A DNA stretch of 64,000 nucleotides from GCA-2725625 sp964574215 (lineage in GTDB: Bacteria > Pseudomonadota > Alphaproteobacteria > Rhodospirillales > UBA2165): positions 19,850 through 83,849 of the forward strand of contig CAZNLR010000018.1 in assembly GCA_964574215.1 (NCBI GenBank). Reading direction: 5' to 3'. The notes beneath the pieces were generated by a model, which was given only the letters and a program-made list of their open reading frames with translations, searched no databases and had not been told where the DNA came from. The position numbers and the translations under genes are program-made. Shown piece by piece: positions 36,383 to 45,210 of the stretch. How positions within the stretch are numbered: the first letter of the stretch is position 1; every line of letters begins with the position of its first letter.

Positions 36383-37414
36383 CTAAACCCCGAACATAAA
36401 TCTCGTTCCCACGTTCGATGTTACCAGCTTGTCCGGCATGCGCTGTCGCATCATTTCGATGAAGTTGGCGCCGGTGCAGTGCATGGGGATGATGACGTCC
36501 GGGTCCAAGTCCTCCAGTTCGTCCACTGTCTGCTGGATATATTCGATGGGTGCCAGGCCCAGATGAAACCCGCCGATGACGGCGTGGAGTCTGTCTACGT
36601 TGGCGACGGCCATGGCGGTTTTGACCGTGTTGACGATGCCCGCGTGACCGCAGGAGGAGATCACCACCAGGCCTTTACCCTTGACGATGTAACAAGTAGC
36701 GTGTTCGTCCTCGTGGGCGTCCAGCACCAGCTTGCCGCTCCGTTCCGCTTCGGTGAAATGATCGTCCTCGGCCACCATGGTGCCGCCGCTCACTTCTTCG
36801 AAGCTTTGCCGCTCGATATAGCCCGAGGTAAAGGCGCCTCCTAGATCATACGGGACGTCACAGCATCGGGTTTTGACGTCACGGGCTTTCAGGGACAAGC
36901 GGTCGATGGCGCCCCAGGACATGGGCTCGACATCTTTTTCCTTAAGGTATTTTTCCCGGAAGACGTTTTCGCCGCCCACAAAAAGGGACAAATCCTCGGT
37001 CATACGGGTCCGGTACTGACCGACAAAGCCGTCCATGCCACCAAAATGATCCCGGTGGCCGTGGCTCAGGATCAAGCCGTTAAGCCTGGCCGGTTCAATG
37101 GCCAAAAGGTCAAAATTGCGGTTGAGGACTTCCGGCGTATAGCCGAAGTCGAGCAGGTATTCGGCTTTTTCGCCGTCTGACCGCGATGCTAGATGGAGCG
37201 ACAGGCCCCATTCGCCGGCCAGGGTCGTCATGTGACGTCCGGGCACCCGCCCCACATGTTCGATGGTCACATGCGGATGCTCGCCCGCCGGCAAAAACCG
37301 CTCGTAAAAGGAATCAACCACGACCCGGACCGAGACCTCGTCAACCACCGGTGCGGTGAATGGTATTTGCTTGTCCAAGCTATTAGCCACAATCTTCCCC
37401 TTTTGGCCTTTCAT
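36383..37414 (-). CDS. Metallo-beta-lactamase-fold protein, dihydropterin-phosphate-synthase-like
   Basis: 343 residues. The zinc motif is LILSHGHRDHFGGMDG (residues ~115-130) and the further ligands lie in VVISSCGHAGIVNTV (about residue 250) and GGFHLG (about residue 285). This SCGHAG pattern marks the branch that includes the archaeal 7,8-dihydropterin-6-methyl-aminobenzene-phosphate synthase of methanopterin biosynthesis, while most bacterial relatives are unstudied. It is divergent from the MoaD-like gene across an AT-rich 184-bp gap. A role in pterin or C1 chemistry of the block is only suggested. Confidence 0.8.
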   Translation of the reverse strand: MKGQKGKIVANSLDKQIPFTAPVVDEVSVRVVVDSFYERFLPAGEHPHVTIEHVGRVPGRHMTTLAGEWGLSLHLASRSDGEKAEYLLDFGYTPEVLNRNFDLLAIEPARLNGLILSHGHRDHFGGMDGFVGQYRTRMTEDLSLFVGGENVFREKYLKEKDVEPMSWGAIDRLSLKARDVKTRCCDVPYDLGGAFTSGYIERQSFEEVSGGTMVAEDDHFTEAERSGKLVLDAHEDEHATCYIVKGKGLVVISSCGHAGIVNTVKTAMAVANVDRLHAVIGGFHLGLAPIEYIQQTVDELEDLDPDVIIPMHCTGANFIEMMRQRMPDKLVTSNVGTRFMFGV

Positions 37415-37598
37415 TGTAGTTGTCGGGCCCGACCCGGCAAGTAATTTGGCGTCTATTTAATGACAGTCTATAAATAACAAAATAAATTATTAATAATGTT
37501 ATTCATAATTTAGTCTTATATATTATACAAAATAATATATTGCATGATTGAGTAATCAGTGATTTAATGCCCGGGAACTCAAGGTGGGGGCGCGTGTC
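37415..37598. promoter_or_regulatory. AT-rich divergent control region with two dyads
   Basis: Gap between the MBL gene (minus) and the MoaD-like/Mo-enzyme operon (plus). The part 37450-37560 is far richer in A and T than its surroundings. Two inverted repeats are visible: ATATATTA (37518-37525) with its complement at 37533-37540, and TGATT-GAGT-AATCA at 37545-37558, a half-site spacing like Crp/Fnr-family dyads though not the FNR consensus. Either could be an operator for the Mo-enzyme operon. Confidence 0.45.
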
Positions 37599-38051
37599 AT
37601 GGGTCAAAAGCCCGACATCGAAACATTGGAAATTGAAGAAAATGCCGACCGCTCGGCGGCCCTTTGGTATAGCGCCGAAAGGCGGGCCGAACAGGAGTCC
37701 GCCACTCAAACGGATGCGAACCCAACCGCCGATCAGCCTTCATCCGATCAGAACGCCGCCATCAATATCAATGTCCTGCTGTTCGGACTGCTGTCCACGG
37801 TAACGACGGAACGCAGCATTTCCCTGTCTTTACCGGGCGGTGCCACGCCCCTGGACGTTCTGGCGGCGCTGGAGGAAAAATTCGGCAGCGAAGCGTTTTC
37901 CCCCATCAAAGACCCGGTTGCCGGTATTCTGCCGTGCTGCCGCCTGTTCGTGGACGGCGACCCGTTTGAAGATGTCCGCGCCCCGATCTCGCCGGAAGGC
38001 AAACCGGCCACCATTGAAATGATACTGCTCAAAGGATTTGAAGGCGGTTAG
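37599..38051 (+). CDS. MoaD/ThiS-like sulfur-carrier protein with long N-terminal extension
   Basis: 150 residues from the ATG at 37599 (GTG at 37584 is open but lacks a better site). Residues ~1-55 are acidic, Gln/Ala-rich and look disordered. The rest is a beta-grasp domain (INVLLFGLLSTVTTER, LPGGATPLDVLAALEEKFG, IEMILLKGFEGG) that ends in Gly-Gly, the tail that MoaD and ThiS use for thiocarboxylate transfer in molybdopterin or thiamin synthesis. It is 43 bp upstream of a molybdopterin oxidoreductase gene, so a dedicated cofactor-sulfur carrier is the likely job. The disordered extension is unusual. Confidence 0.8.
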   Translation: MGQKPDIETLEIEENADRSAALWYSAERRAEQESATQTDANPTADQPSSDQNAAININVLLFGLLSTVTTERSISLSLPGGATPLDVLAALEEKFGSEAFSPIKDPVAGILPCCRLFVDGDPFEDVRAPISPEGKPATIEMILLKGFEGG

Positions 38052-38094
38052 ACGCTGTCCCAAAGCCCCAAAGTGTTTACTGGAGGAGCCCCAA

Positions 38095-40701
38095 ATGAAC
38101 GAAATCAAACCGCCGCGCATCGTCGAAAAAGCACCCGAGGGAGACGAATGGATTCCCTCCACGTGCAACCTCTGCTACGGCACCTGTTCGATCCTGGTCC
38201 ACAAGGTCGACGGCGTCGCCGTCAAGATCGAAGGCAATCCCAAAAGCACCGTCGGCAAGGGCCGCCTTTGCGGCAAGGGCATCAGCGGGCTGATGACCCA
38301 CTACGACCCCAACCGGGTGCGGGTACCGCTCCGGCGCACCAACCCGGAAAAGGGCATCGGCATCGATCCCGGCTGGGAGGAAATCTCCTGGGACGAAGCG
38401 CTGGACGAGGTCGCCGGGCGCCTGAAGAAAATCCGCGAGGACGATCCGCGCAAGCTGTCCATCCAACGGACGACGACGGTTTACACCATGGGTCTGCCCT
38501 GGGCGGCCTTTGCGCCGGGCTTCGGGACGACCAACGTGTCGGAAGGGGGCGGTGGCCTTCACTGCGGCAATTCGGCTCACCAGGTGTCGGGGATGATGCA
38601 TGCCTCCTGGGGCATTCTGCCCGACTTCCAGTACTGCAACTACGCTATTTATTTCGGCGCTTCCAAAGGCCATGGCGCGGGTCACGCTTCAAATTCCAAC
38701 ATGGCCATGGCGGCGGACGCCCGCGAACGCGGCATGAAAATGGTGGTGGTCGATCCCATGTGCAATTTCGCCGCCGCCAAGGCGACCGAGTGGGTCCCCA
38801 TCCGGGTCGGCACCGACGCCGCCCTGGCGCTCGCCATGTGCAACGTCATCGTCAACGAAATCGGCACCATGGACATTCCCTACCTCAAAGCCAAAACCAA
38901 CGGCACCTACCTGATCGGTCCCGACGGCACCTACTTGCGTGACCAGGAAACCAATGAGCCGTTGGTCTGGGACGAACAGGCGGGCGTGGCCAGGCCGCAC
39001 AATGTGGCCGATTCGGAGAACACGGCCTTGGAGGGCGAGTTCGAGATAGACGGCGTTAAATACCGCCCGTCCTTCGTGCTTCTTAAAGAGCATTTGAAAA
39101 AATATACGCCCGAATACGGCGAGGAAATCTCCACCGTGCCGGCGGCGGACATCAGACGAATCTCCCAGGAGTTCGTTGATGAAGCCCGCATCGGCAGCAC
39201 CATCGTCATCGACGGCGTCACTCTGCCATATCGGCCCGCCGCCGCCATCGCTTTCCGGGGCCTGCAAGGACACCGTAACGCCACCTTTAATTTCTTCGCT
39301 GTCCTGCTGCTCAATCAGCTGGTGGGTGCGGCGGATGTGGTGGGGTCCTGTCTCGGTTTCAATCCGGCGTTTGCCGGTATCCCCGAAACCGGCCGCATGG
39401 GCTACGTGCCCAAAGCCGGTCCCGACGGCCTCATGGAGGTGGGGACCTGGATGGCCTACGATCCGCCCTATCCAAGACCAGAACCCAAGAAGCCGGAAGA
39501 AATGGGGCTCCAGGATCTGTTCGTCATGGGCATGACCTCGCCTTTTTTCAACTCCGAGCAGGGGGAGGAATTGTGGGAAAAGTTCGATATGCCCTATCGG
39601 CCGGAGATGCTCTTGAATTACGGCGCCAATTGCGTGATGAGCATCGCTAACAAGGATCTGGTCGCGGAATCGCTCAAGAAGCTGGACTTCATCGCCTCCT
39701 TCGATTTGTTCCTGAATGAGACGTCGGATTTCGCCGATATCGTTCTGCCTGACCGGGGCTATCTGGGTTGCTACAATACGCGGCCGAATATCCCCTATAT
39801 CTTCAGCCATCCCGCCGGCATGGGCGATTGGAGTTGGGCGATCCAGCAGCCGGTGGTCGAGCCGGAGGGCGAGGAACGCCTGTTCGCCGATGTCCTCATC
39901 GATCTGGCCGACCGGGCCGGTTTCCTGGACGATTTTAACGCTGCCTTCAACGCTGTCCTAAATTTGCAGGGCGAGTACCGGCTCGAAAGCGGTAAGAAAT
40001 ATACCTATGAGGAAATCTGCGACGCCGATCTCAAAATCAATTTCGGCGATGACCGCGGCCTCGACTACTTCAAGAAAGAAGGTGTGGTGACCTGGCCCAA
40101 AACGCCGCAGGAAGTTTACTGGCGGGCCTTTACGGACGCCCGGGTGCCGATTTATTGGGAATGGATGCCGGAATTGAGAGAGAAAATCCAAGCCATCTCG
40201 GGACCGGTCGGTCTCGACGTGCCCAAAGACTATTACAGCGCTTTGGCCGAGTTTCTGCCCTGCCAATCCCATGAATGTAAAAAAGAAGGCTTCGATTTCT
40301 ATACCTTCTATTACCGGGATACGCTGCACACCAACAGCTTTACCATGGAGAACGCCTGGCTCGATGAAGCCGCCCAGCTTGATCCCTATTCCTACAATAT
40401 CGCCATGAATACGGAATCGGGCCGCAGCCGGGGACTGGAGGATGGCGACATCATCCAGCTTGAAAGCGAAAAAGGCCGCCAGGTTACCGGGCGCGTCCAT
40501 CTCACCGAGGCCATCCATCCCGAAGGTCTCGGCATTGCCGCCCTTTGCGGTCATTGGGCCAAAGGAATGCCGGTGGCCAAAGGCAAGGGCGTCTTTTATA
40601 ACGAACTTCTCGAATTGGATTGGGAAAGCGTCAATCCTGTTAACCTAACCCTTGATCTCTGTTCCAAGGTCAAGGTGACGCGTGTGGAGGAAAACCGATG
40701 A
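38095..40701 (+). CDS. Molybdopterin (bis-PGD) oxidoreductase catalytic subunit, DMSO-reductase superfamily
   Basis: 868 residues from the ATG at 38095 (GGAGGAG upstream). Cys24, Cys27, Cys31 and Cys59 (CNLCYGTC ... RLCGKG) bind one [4Fe-4S]. GASKGHGAGH and VVVDPMCNFAAAKA are cofactor loops, and CGNSAHQ near residue 157 supplies a Cys that could bind the metal. ETSDFADIVLPD and the C-terminal ESEKGRQVTGRV domain complete the fold. No signal peptide, so cytoplasmic. With the FeS and NrfD genes that follow (ATGA overlap) it resembles Psr/Phs/Ttr-type complexes, but the substrate cannot be told. Mo or W are both possible. Confidence 0.92.
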   Translation: MNEIKPPRIVEKAPEGDEWIPSTCNLCYGTCSILVHKVDGVAVKIEGNPKSTVGKGRLCGKGISGLMTHYDPNRVRVPLRRTNPEKGIGIDPGWEEISWDEALDEVAGRLKKIREDDPRKLSIQRTTTVYTMGLPWAAFAPGFGTTNVSEGGGGLHCGNSAHQVSGMMHASWGILPDFQYCNYAIYFGASKGHGAGHASNSNMAMAADARERGMKMVVVDPMCNFAAAKATEWVPIRVGTDAALALAMCNVIVNEIGTMDIPYLKAKTNGTYLIGPDGTYLRDQETNEPLVWDEQAGVARPHNVADSENTALEGEFEIDGVKYRPSFVLLKEHLKKYTPEYGEEISTVPAADIRRISQEFVDEARIGSTIVIDGVTLPYRPAAAIAFRGLQGHRNATFNFFAVLLLNQLVGAADVVGSCLGFNPAFAGIPETGRMGYVPKAGPDGLMEVGTWMAYDPPYPRPEPKKPEEMGLQDLFVMGMTSPFFNSEQGEELWEKFDMPYRPEMLLNYGANCVMSIANKDLVAESLKKLDFIASFDLFLNETSDFADIVLPDRGYLGCYNTRPNIPYIFSHPAGMGDWSWAIQQPVVEPEGEERLFADVLIDLADRAGFLDDFNAAFNAVLNLQGEYRLESGKKYTYEEICDADLKINFGDDRGLDYFKKEGVVTWPKTPQEVYWRAFTDARVPIYWEWMPELREKIQAISGPVGLDVPKDYYSALAEFLPCQSHECKKEGFDFYTFYYRDTLHTNSFTMENAWLDEAAQLDPYSYNIAMNTESGRSRGLEDGDIIQLESEKGRQVTGRVHLTEAIHPEGLGIAALCGHWAKGMPVAKGKGVFYNELLELDWESVNPVNLTLDLCSKVKVTRVEENR

Positions 40702-41306
40702 AATGGGGAATGGTAATTGATTTGAAACGCTGCATCGGTTGTTATGGCTGTCAGCTTTCCTGCAAGGCCGAACACGGCACCCCCCGGGGCGTTTTCTACG
40801 CCCGGGTTCTGAAGCAGGAGGAGGGCACCTACCCGACGGTCAGCCAGACTTTCCTGCCCGTTTTGTGCAACCATTGTGAGGAACCGCCTTGTGTCGATGT
40901 CTGTCCGACGGGCGCCAGTTTCGTCTGGGAAGACGACGGCACGGTTGATATCGATCACGATATTTGCGTCGGTTGCCGCACCTGCATGTTGGCCTGTCCT
41001 TATTCCAACCGTTATTTCAACGACAACGACCAAGCCTACTACGGCGAACAGGGTCAAACGCCTTACGAGCAGGCGCGAACGACCCAGCACCAGACGGGCG
41101 TGGTGATGAAATGCAATTTCTGCCGCGACCGGCGTCAGGAAGGCAAGGAGCCGGCCTGCGTCGCCAACTGCCCCACGGTTGCAAGACATTTCGGCGATCT
41201 GGACGATCCGACCAGCAATGTCAGCCGGCTTATCAAGGAGCGGGCCGGTTTCGCCCTGCATCCGGAAAAAGGCACCAAACCCAATGTCTATTACCTGCCG
41301 GCCTAA
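40698..41306 (+). CDS. Four-cluster [4Fe-4S] electron-transfer subunit
   Basis: 202 residues, DmsB/NrfC/PsrB type. Sixteen cysteines form four [4Fe-4S] motifs: CIGCYGCQLSC at residues 12-22, CNHCEEPPCVDVCP, CVGCRTCMLACP and CNFCRDRRQ...CVANCP. It carries electrons between the membrane subunit and the Mo enzyme. Its ATG overlaps the stop of the catalytic gene (ATGA), so subunits are made together. No signal peptide, in agreement with a cytoplasm-facing complex. Confidence 0.95.
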   Translation: MKWGMVIDLKRCIGCYGCQLSCKAEHGTPRGVFYARVLKQEEGTYPTVSQTFLPVLCNHCEEPPCVDVCPTGASFVWEDDGTVDIDHDICVGCRTCMLACPYSNRYFNDNDQAYYGEQGQTPYEQARTTQHQTGVVMKCNFCRDRRQEGKEPACVANCPTVARHFGDLDDPTSNVSRLIKERAGFALHPEKGTKPNVYYLPA

Positions 41307-41333
41307 CCGGTATTTGAGGAGGGGAGTTTAGCT

Positions 41334-42248
41334 GTGAACAGTATTAGATACGACAAGCTGATCGACGATTTGAAAAGCGAATACCGGCCTCAACGGGAAT
41401 GGGCGGAAGGACGCGGCGCCTTTCTCATTTACGGCCACTTCCTGGTGGGTGTCGCCGCCGGAGGCTGGCTGCTGTGCCGCTACTACGGCAGCTTCGACGG
41501 CATGATCCTGTCTTATGTTTTGGCGGGGCTAGGTGGTCTGGCTCATCTGTTCAATCTGGCCCGGCCGGAACGGGTTCTCAACATGATGCTGCGTTTTAAG
41601 ACCTCATGGGTTTCCCGGGGATTTTGGGGGCTGACGTTTTTCCTGGTCGGCGGCGCCCTCTATCTGCTGTCGCAGAAAGAATTGGGCGCGGCCGTCGGTG
41701 GTCCGCTGATGGTCATCGGTGACGTTCTGGCCGTTTTGGGGTCATTGACCATGATGGGCTATATGGGCTTCGTCTATACGGCTTCCAAAGGCATTCCCTT
41801 CTGGAATTCCACTCTGCACCCGGTGCTCTATATTGCTTACGCCATCCGAGGCGGCATTGCGGCGCTCGTTCTGGTGTTGGCGGTACGGGGCCAGGCCCTG
41901 GCCGGAGAAAGCGGCTTGCTGGAATTATGGATCGCCGTCACGGCGGTGGTGATTGTTCTCTGGGCGCTGGAAATCCAGGGCGCCGTCGCCAGCGGCGATG
42001 AAACCGCCAAACGTTCCATTAACGACCTCTTGGCGGGCCGCCTGGCAATCTATTTTTACGGCGGCACCCTGATCATCGGCCTGGTGGTGCCGTTGATCCT
42101 GACCACGGGCGCCGTGGCGCCCATGTCGGCAGGCATTCTGGCGGTGATCGGATTGGCATCGATTATCGGTGACTTCTTTATGAAGTTTTCTTCAATTAAA
42201 GCGGGCGTCTATTTGCCCGTCCGGCTGCCCCATTTGCATAAGCCTTAA
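41334..42248 (+). CDS. NrfD/PsrC-type membrane subunit
   Basis: 304 residues from a GTG at 41334 with GAGGAGGGGAG upstream. About eight membrane helices; the N-terminus YRPQREWAEGRGAFLIYGHFL and the loop LARPERVLNMMLRFKTSWVSRGFWG are typical of the NrfD family, which exchanges electrons with quinone without heme. It anchors the FeS and Mo subunits to the inner membrane and gives the complex a quinone link. Last gene of this operon; a GC-rich palindromic repeat follows. Confidence 0.93.
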   Translation: MNSIRYDKLIDDLKSEYRPQREWAEGRGAFLIYGHFLVGVAAGGWLLCRYYGSFDGMILSYVLAGLGGLAHLFNLARPERVLNMMLRFKTSWVSRGFWGLTFFLVGGALYLLSQKELGAAVGGPLMVIGDVLAVLGSLTMMGYMGFVYTASKGIPFWNSTLHPVLYIAYAIRGGIAALVLVLAVRGQALAGESGLLELWIAVTAVVIVLWALEIQGAVASGDETAKRSINDLLAGRLAIYFYGGTLIIGLVVPLILTTGAVAPMSAGILAVIGLASIIGDFFMKFSSIKAGVYLPVRLPHLHKP

Positions 42249-42274
42249 GGAGAAGGTTTTAGTGGCAGAATTAT

Positions 42275-42363
42275 CCCCCCACCCTAACCCTCCCCCGCAA
42301 GGGGGGAGGGGACTGTATTTTTTATCCCCTTCTCCCCTTGCGGGGGAAGGTCGGGATGGGGGG
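42275..42363. repeat. GC-rich palindromic element, copy 2
   Basis: Begins CCCCCCACCCTAACCCTCCC, like copy 1 at 25675, and ends GGGATGGGGGG; the arms (CCCCGCAAGGGGGG and CCCCTTGCGGGGG) pair around a loop rich in T. It lies between nrfD-like and the second iclR-type gene. It may end the Mo-enzyme operon; it is also the second member of a dispersed repeat family in this window. Confidence 0.8.
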
Positions 42364-42411
42364 ATAGGCCGTCGGTAGACGGAAGAAAATTCACTTAAAA
42401 CTGCGAAACAG

Positions 42412-43218
42412 ATGGATCAAGAAACACCCAAAAGCGCCATGAACGGCAACGGCAACGGTGGAGAGCCAAAAAAAGGCTTCGGCGTCCAGTCCATCGAAGT
42501 CGGCATGCACCTTCTGAAAGTACTGATGGAATTCGGCCGCCCGGTGATGCTCAAGGAATTGGCGGAAGCGTCGGGCATGTCGGCGCAAAAGGCTCACCGG
42601 TATCTGGTCAGTTTGCAGCGGAGCGGCATGGTGGAACAGGATGCCGCCGGCGGGCGCTACGGATTGGGTGAGTTCGCTCTCAATGTCGGTTTGGCGGCAT
42701 TGTCTCAATTGAATGTGGTCCGGATCGCCAGCGACGCCGTTACCGAGTTGCGCAACCGCACCGACCAGTCCTGTCTGCTGGCTGTTTGGGGCAGCCACGG
42801 TCCCACCATTGTCCGCATGTCCGAAGGATCACGGACCCTGGTGACCACCGCCCGGGTCGGTGTCGTTTTGTCCATGGTGAATTCAGCCACGGGAAGAGTA
42901 TTTGCCGCCTTCCTCCCCAGAGAGACGGCGGAGACGTTTGTATCGGTGGAATTGCCACAAGAAGACCGGGACTCCTACGACGCGCTTTTGGCCGATGTCC
43001 GCATCCGGGGCATCTCCCGGACGGAAGGCGAAGAACAAGCCACCATCAACGCCCTTTCGGCACCCCTGTTCGATCATTTCGGCAACATCGTTGGCGCTCT
43101 CACCCTGATGGGTCCCGAAAAACATTTCAAGGTCGACTGGGACGGACCGCTGGCCCGGGAGCTGGAGGCGGTATCCAAATCCGTTTCCAACCGGTTGGGA
43201 TATAGCGACAACGGATAA
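42412..43218 (+). CDS. IclR family transcriptional regulator
   Basis: 268 residues. After a ~20-residue Gly/Asn-rich start (NGNGNGGEPKKG) the winged helix is FGVQSIEVGMHLLKVLMEFGRP ... LAEASGMSAQKAHRYLVSLQRSG, and the effector domain spans ~90-255 (SCLLAVWGSHGPTIVRM, VVLSMVNSATGRVFAAFLP). Sharing the same region as the first IclR gene, it probably controls the Mo-enzyme operon upstream or the block in general. The palindromic element lies in its 5' region. Confidence 0.92.
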   Translation: MDQETPKSAMNGNGNGGEPKKGFGVQSIEVGMHLLKVLMEFGRPVMLKELAEASGMSAQKAHRYLVSLQRSGMVEQDAAGGRYGLGEFALNVGLAALSQLNVVRIASDAVTELRNRTDQSCLLAVWGSHGPTIVRMSEGSRTLVTTARVGVVLSMVNSATGRVFAAFLPRETAETFVSVELPQEDRDSYDALLADVRIRGISRTEGEEQATINALSAPLFDHFGNIVGALTLMGPEKHFKVDWDGPLARELEAVSKSVSNRLGYSDNG

Positions 43219-43307
43219 TATCGTGCTACATATGCTACCGTCCCGGACAATTATTAGTTTGGGGGTTGGACGGAAAATACAGCTTTAAATAGGCACGAGA
43301 CAAAGAG

Positions 43308-45194
43308 TTGTTATACGCTTTTTACGATTTCAGCCTGGCGCGGATATCATACAATTACTTCGGTTTTCTGGTCATGGCCGAACTGGCCCGCCGCCGGGCC
43401 GGGGCCGATGGCGTTCACGTCGTCTTTGTTCCGGCGGATGGTGACGGTTTCCGGGCTAACAATCAGTACGATCTCGAACAGAAACGCTGGCGGGTCAGAA
43501 ATATATTGATGGCTGGCGCCGGGCTTTTGCCGTCGTGCCGGCAGATGACGCTGTGCCAGTCCCGTGAAGAAGCCCGAAAAATATTCGATCGGACCGATGG
43601 CGAAGTTTTCCCAAAGGGCTACACGATCGAAAAACCGGTGGTCGCCTGGCACACAGGTTTGTCCGTTATTGCCGGCAACCGGGGTGATAATGTTCAAGTC
43701 CTCGAAGCGAGCGAACAGGCGCGATCATACCTACAGGAGTGGGTGTCCAATCTTTGCCCCGGTAAGAAATTCGTCACCATCACGCTCCGCAGCGCCGCCT
43801 TCCACCCGACGAAAAATAACGACGTGGAGCTTTGGGCGGAATTGGCGGCGCGCATCGAAAAAGACGGCTATAGAGCCGTCATCATTCCCGATACGGACAA
43901 CGCCCTATTGCCGATGGACCCATGCATGGGCGATTTTCTCCAAGTTCCCATTGCCGCCTTCAATATCGATCTCAGGATGGCGCTTTATGAAGCGGCGTTT
44001 CTGAATCTGTTTGTCAGCAACGGTCCGGCGCAAATTGCTGCGCTCAATCGGAATGTCCAATTTGTTCAGTTTATTTCCGGCGAGTATATCGCCGACCCCG
44101 TGGCCATGGAACGGCATGCCGGGGTTAAATTCGGCTCCACGCCGCCGCATCTAAACCTGTTTCAGAAATATGTTTGGCGCGAACAGACCATCGATGTGCT
44201 GTGGGAGAATTTTAAGGAAATGGCGGCGCTCCTCGAAAAGCATGAAGCTGCCGGCACCATCAACGAAAACTTGGATCGAAATCCGGAGAACGAGGAACCC
44301 TGGATCGATCTGGCCCGGCGTTTCAAAGAAACCAACAATTGGGATCTCTTTCAGGTCGTGTTCGAGGAAATGATCCGAACCGGCGCAGACGATGCGGAAT
44401 TATACTATCTGAAAGGCCTGGTGGAACTGGACAAGCAGACGGCCACGGGATTGGGTGATGAGAAGGAAGCGGTAGATGCCTTGACTAAGGCGTTGGATTT
44501 GTATGAGCGGCAGGGAGCGAATGTCGACCAACCGGGCCAGGCGGTATTGGAACTCAGCCATTGCTATCAGTTGCTTGGAGACGCCGCCCGAGCCATCTCG
44601 ATCTTGGAAAACCGTATCGAAAACGGAGATGCTGATTCCGATTGCATAATCGCGCTCGGTAATCTGTTAAAAGCTGAAGGGCGGATGGAAGAGGTGTTCC
44701 AGCTTTTTCAATCTATGGCGGTGCGTCAACCGGACATACCGGAATTACCTATCCAGCTTGGGTTGCTTTATCTCGACGCCGGTGATTTGGATAAATCAGC
44801 CGAAATATTCGGCGAACTGATCGATACAGGCACTAACTTCTATGAACCTTGGCTGGAACTCGGTAAGATTCAAGAATTGAACAAACAGCCCGGTGCGGCC
44901 ATGGAAACCTATCAGGCGGCGTTGGGGGCCGGTATCAATGCGCCGGAGATAATTTTTCGATTGGGTGCTCTCCACAAGAATGCGGGGCGCTTGCCCGAAG
45001 CCGAAATGTGTTTCGCCTGGCTGGTGGAAAGGCGGATCGGAATTACCAGTGCCTACGAAAATCTCGGTAGTATTTATGAGGCTCTGGATCGGCAAGGCGA
45101 TGCTGAAGCGTGCTATAAATCAGCGCTGGCTTTGGGATTGTCCAGCCCGCAAATAATCGAACGGATGAATACTCTCCAGGGTTCGGCCGGTTAG
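43308..45194 (+). CDS. Glycosyltransferase-like/TPR protein
   Basis: 628 residues from a TTG. Residues 1-~310 form an alpha/beta domain (LYAFYDFSLARISYNYFGF, KKFVTITLRSAAFHPTKNND, YRAVIIPDTDNALLPMDP, LNLFVSNGPAQIAALNRNV) that looks like a GT-B nucleotide-sugar fold related to heptosyltransferases; SNGPAQIAAL sits where GT9 enzymes have a (S/T)xxx(H/P) donor loop. Residues ~330-620 are TPR-like repeats. This is the reverse domain order of the gene at 6971. It stands between the IclR gene and a VOC gene and may not belong to the catabolic block. Confidence 0.75.
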   Translation: MLYAFYDFSLARISYNYFGFLVMAELARRRAGADGVHVVFVPADGDGFRANNQYDLEQKRWRVRNILMAGAGLLPSCRQMTLCQSREEARKIFDRTDGEVFPKGYTIEKPVVAWHTGLSVIAGNRGDNVQVLEASEQARSYLQEWVSNLCPGKKFVTITLRSAAFHPTKNNDVELWAELAARIEKDGYRAVIIPDTDNALLPMDPCMGDFLQVPIAAFNIDLRMALYEAAFLNLFVSNGPAQIAALNRNVQFVQFISGEYIADPVAMERHAGVKFGSTPPHLNLFQKYVWREQTIDVLWENFKEMAALLEKHEAAGTINENLDRNPENEEPWIDLARRFKETNNWDLFQVVFEEMIRTGADDAELYYLKGLVELDKQTATGLGDEKEAVDALTKALDLYERQGANVDQPGQAVLELSHCYQLLGDAARAISILENRIENGDADSDCIIALGNLLKAEGRMEEVFQLFQSMAVRQPDIPELPIQLGLLYLDAGDLDKSAEIFGELIDTGTNFYEPWLELGKIQELNKQPGAAMETYQAALGAGINAPEIIFRLGALHKNAGRLPEAEMCFAWLVERRIGITSAYENLGSIYEALDRQGDAEACYKSALALGLSSPQIIERMNTLQGSAG

Positions 45195-45210
45195 GCCAGA
45201 TGGGATTGCC

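Noticed and set aside
38689..39810. 373-residue minus-strand open frame inside the Mo enzyme gene
   Set aside because: Shadow of the 868-residue oxidoreductase; no motif and no ribosome site of note.
25675..42363. Composite transposon bounded by the two GC-rich repeats
   Set aside because: No transposase, no target duplication seen, and the binding-protein gene of the importer lies outside the left copy. Dispersed palindromic elements explain it better.
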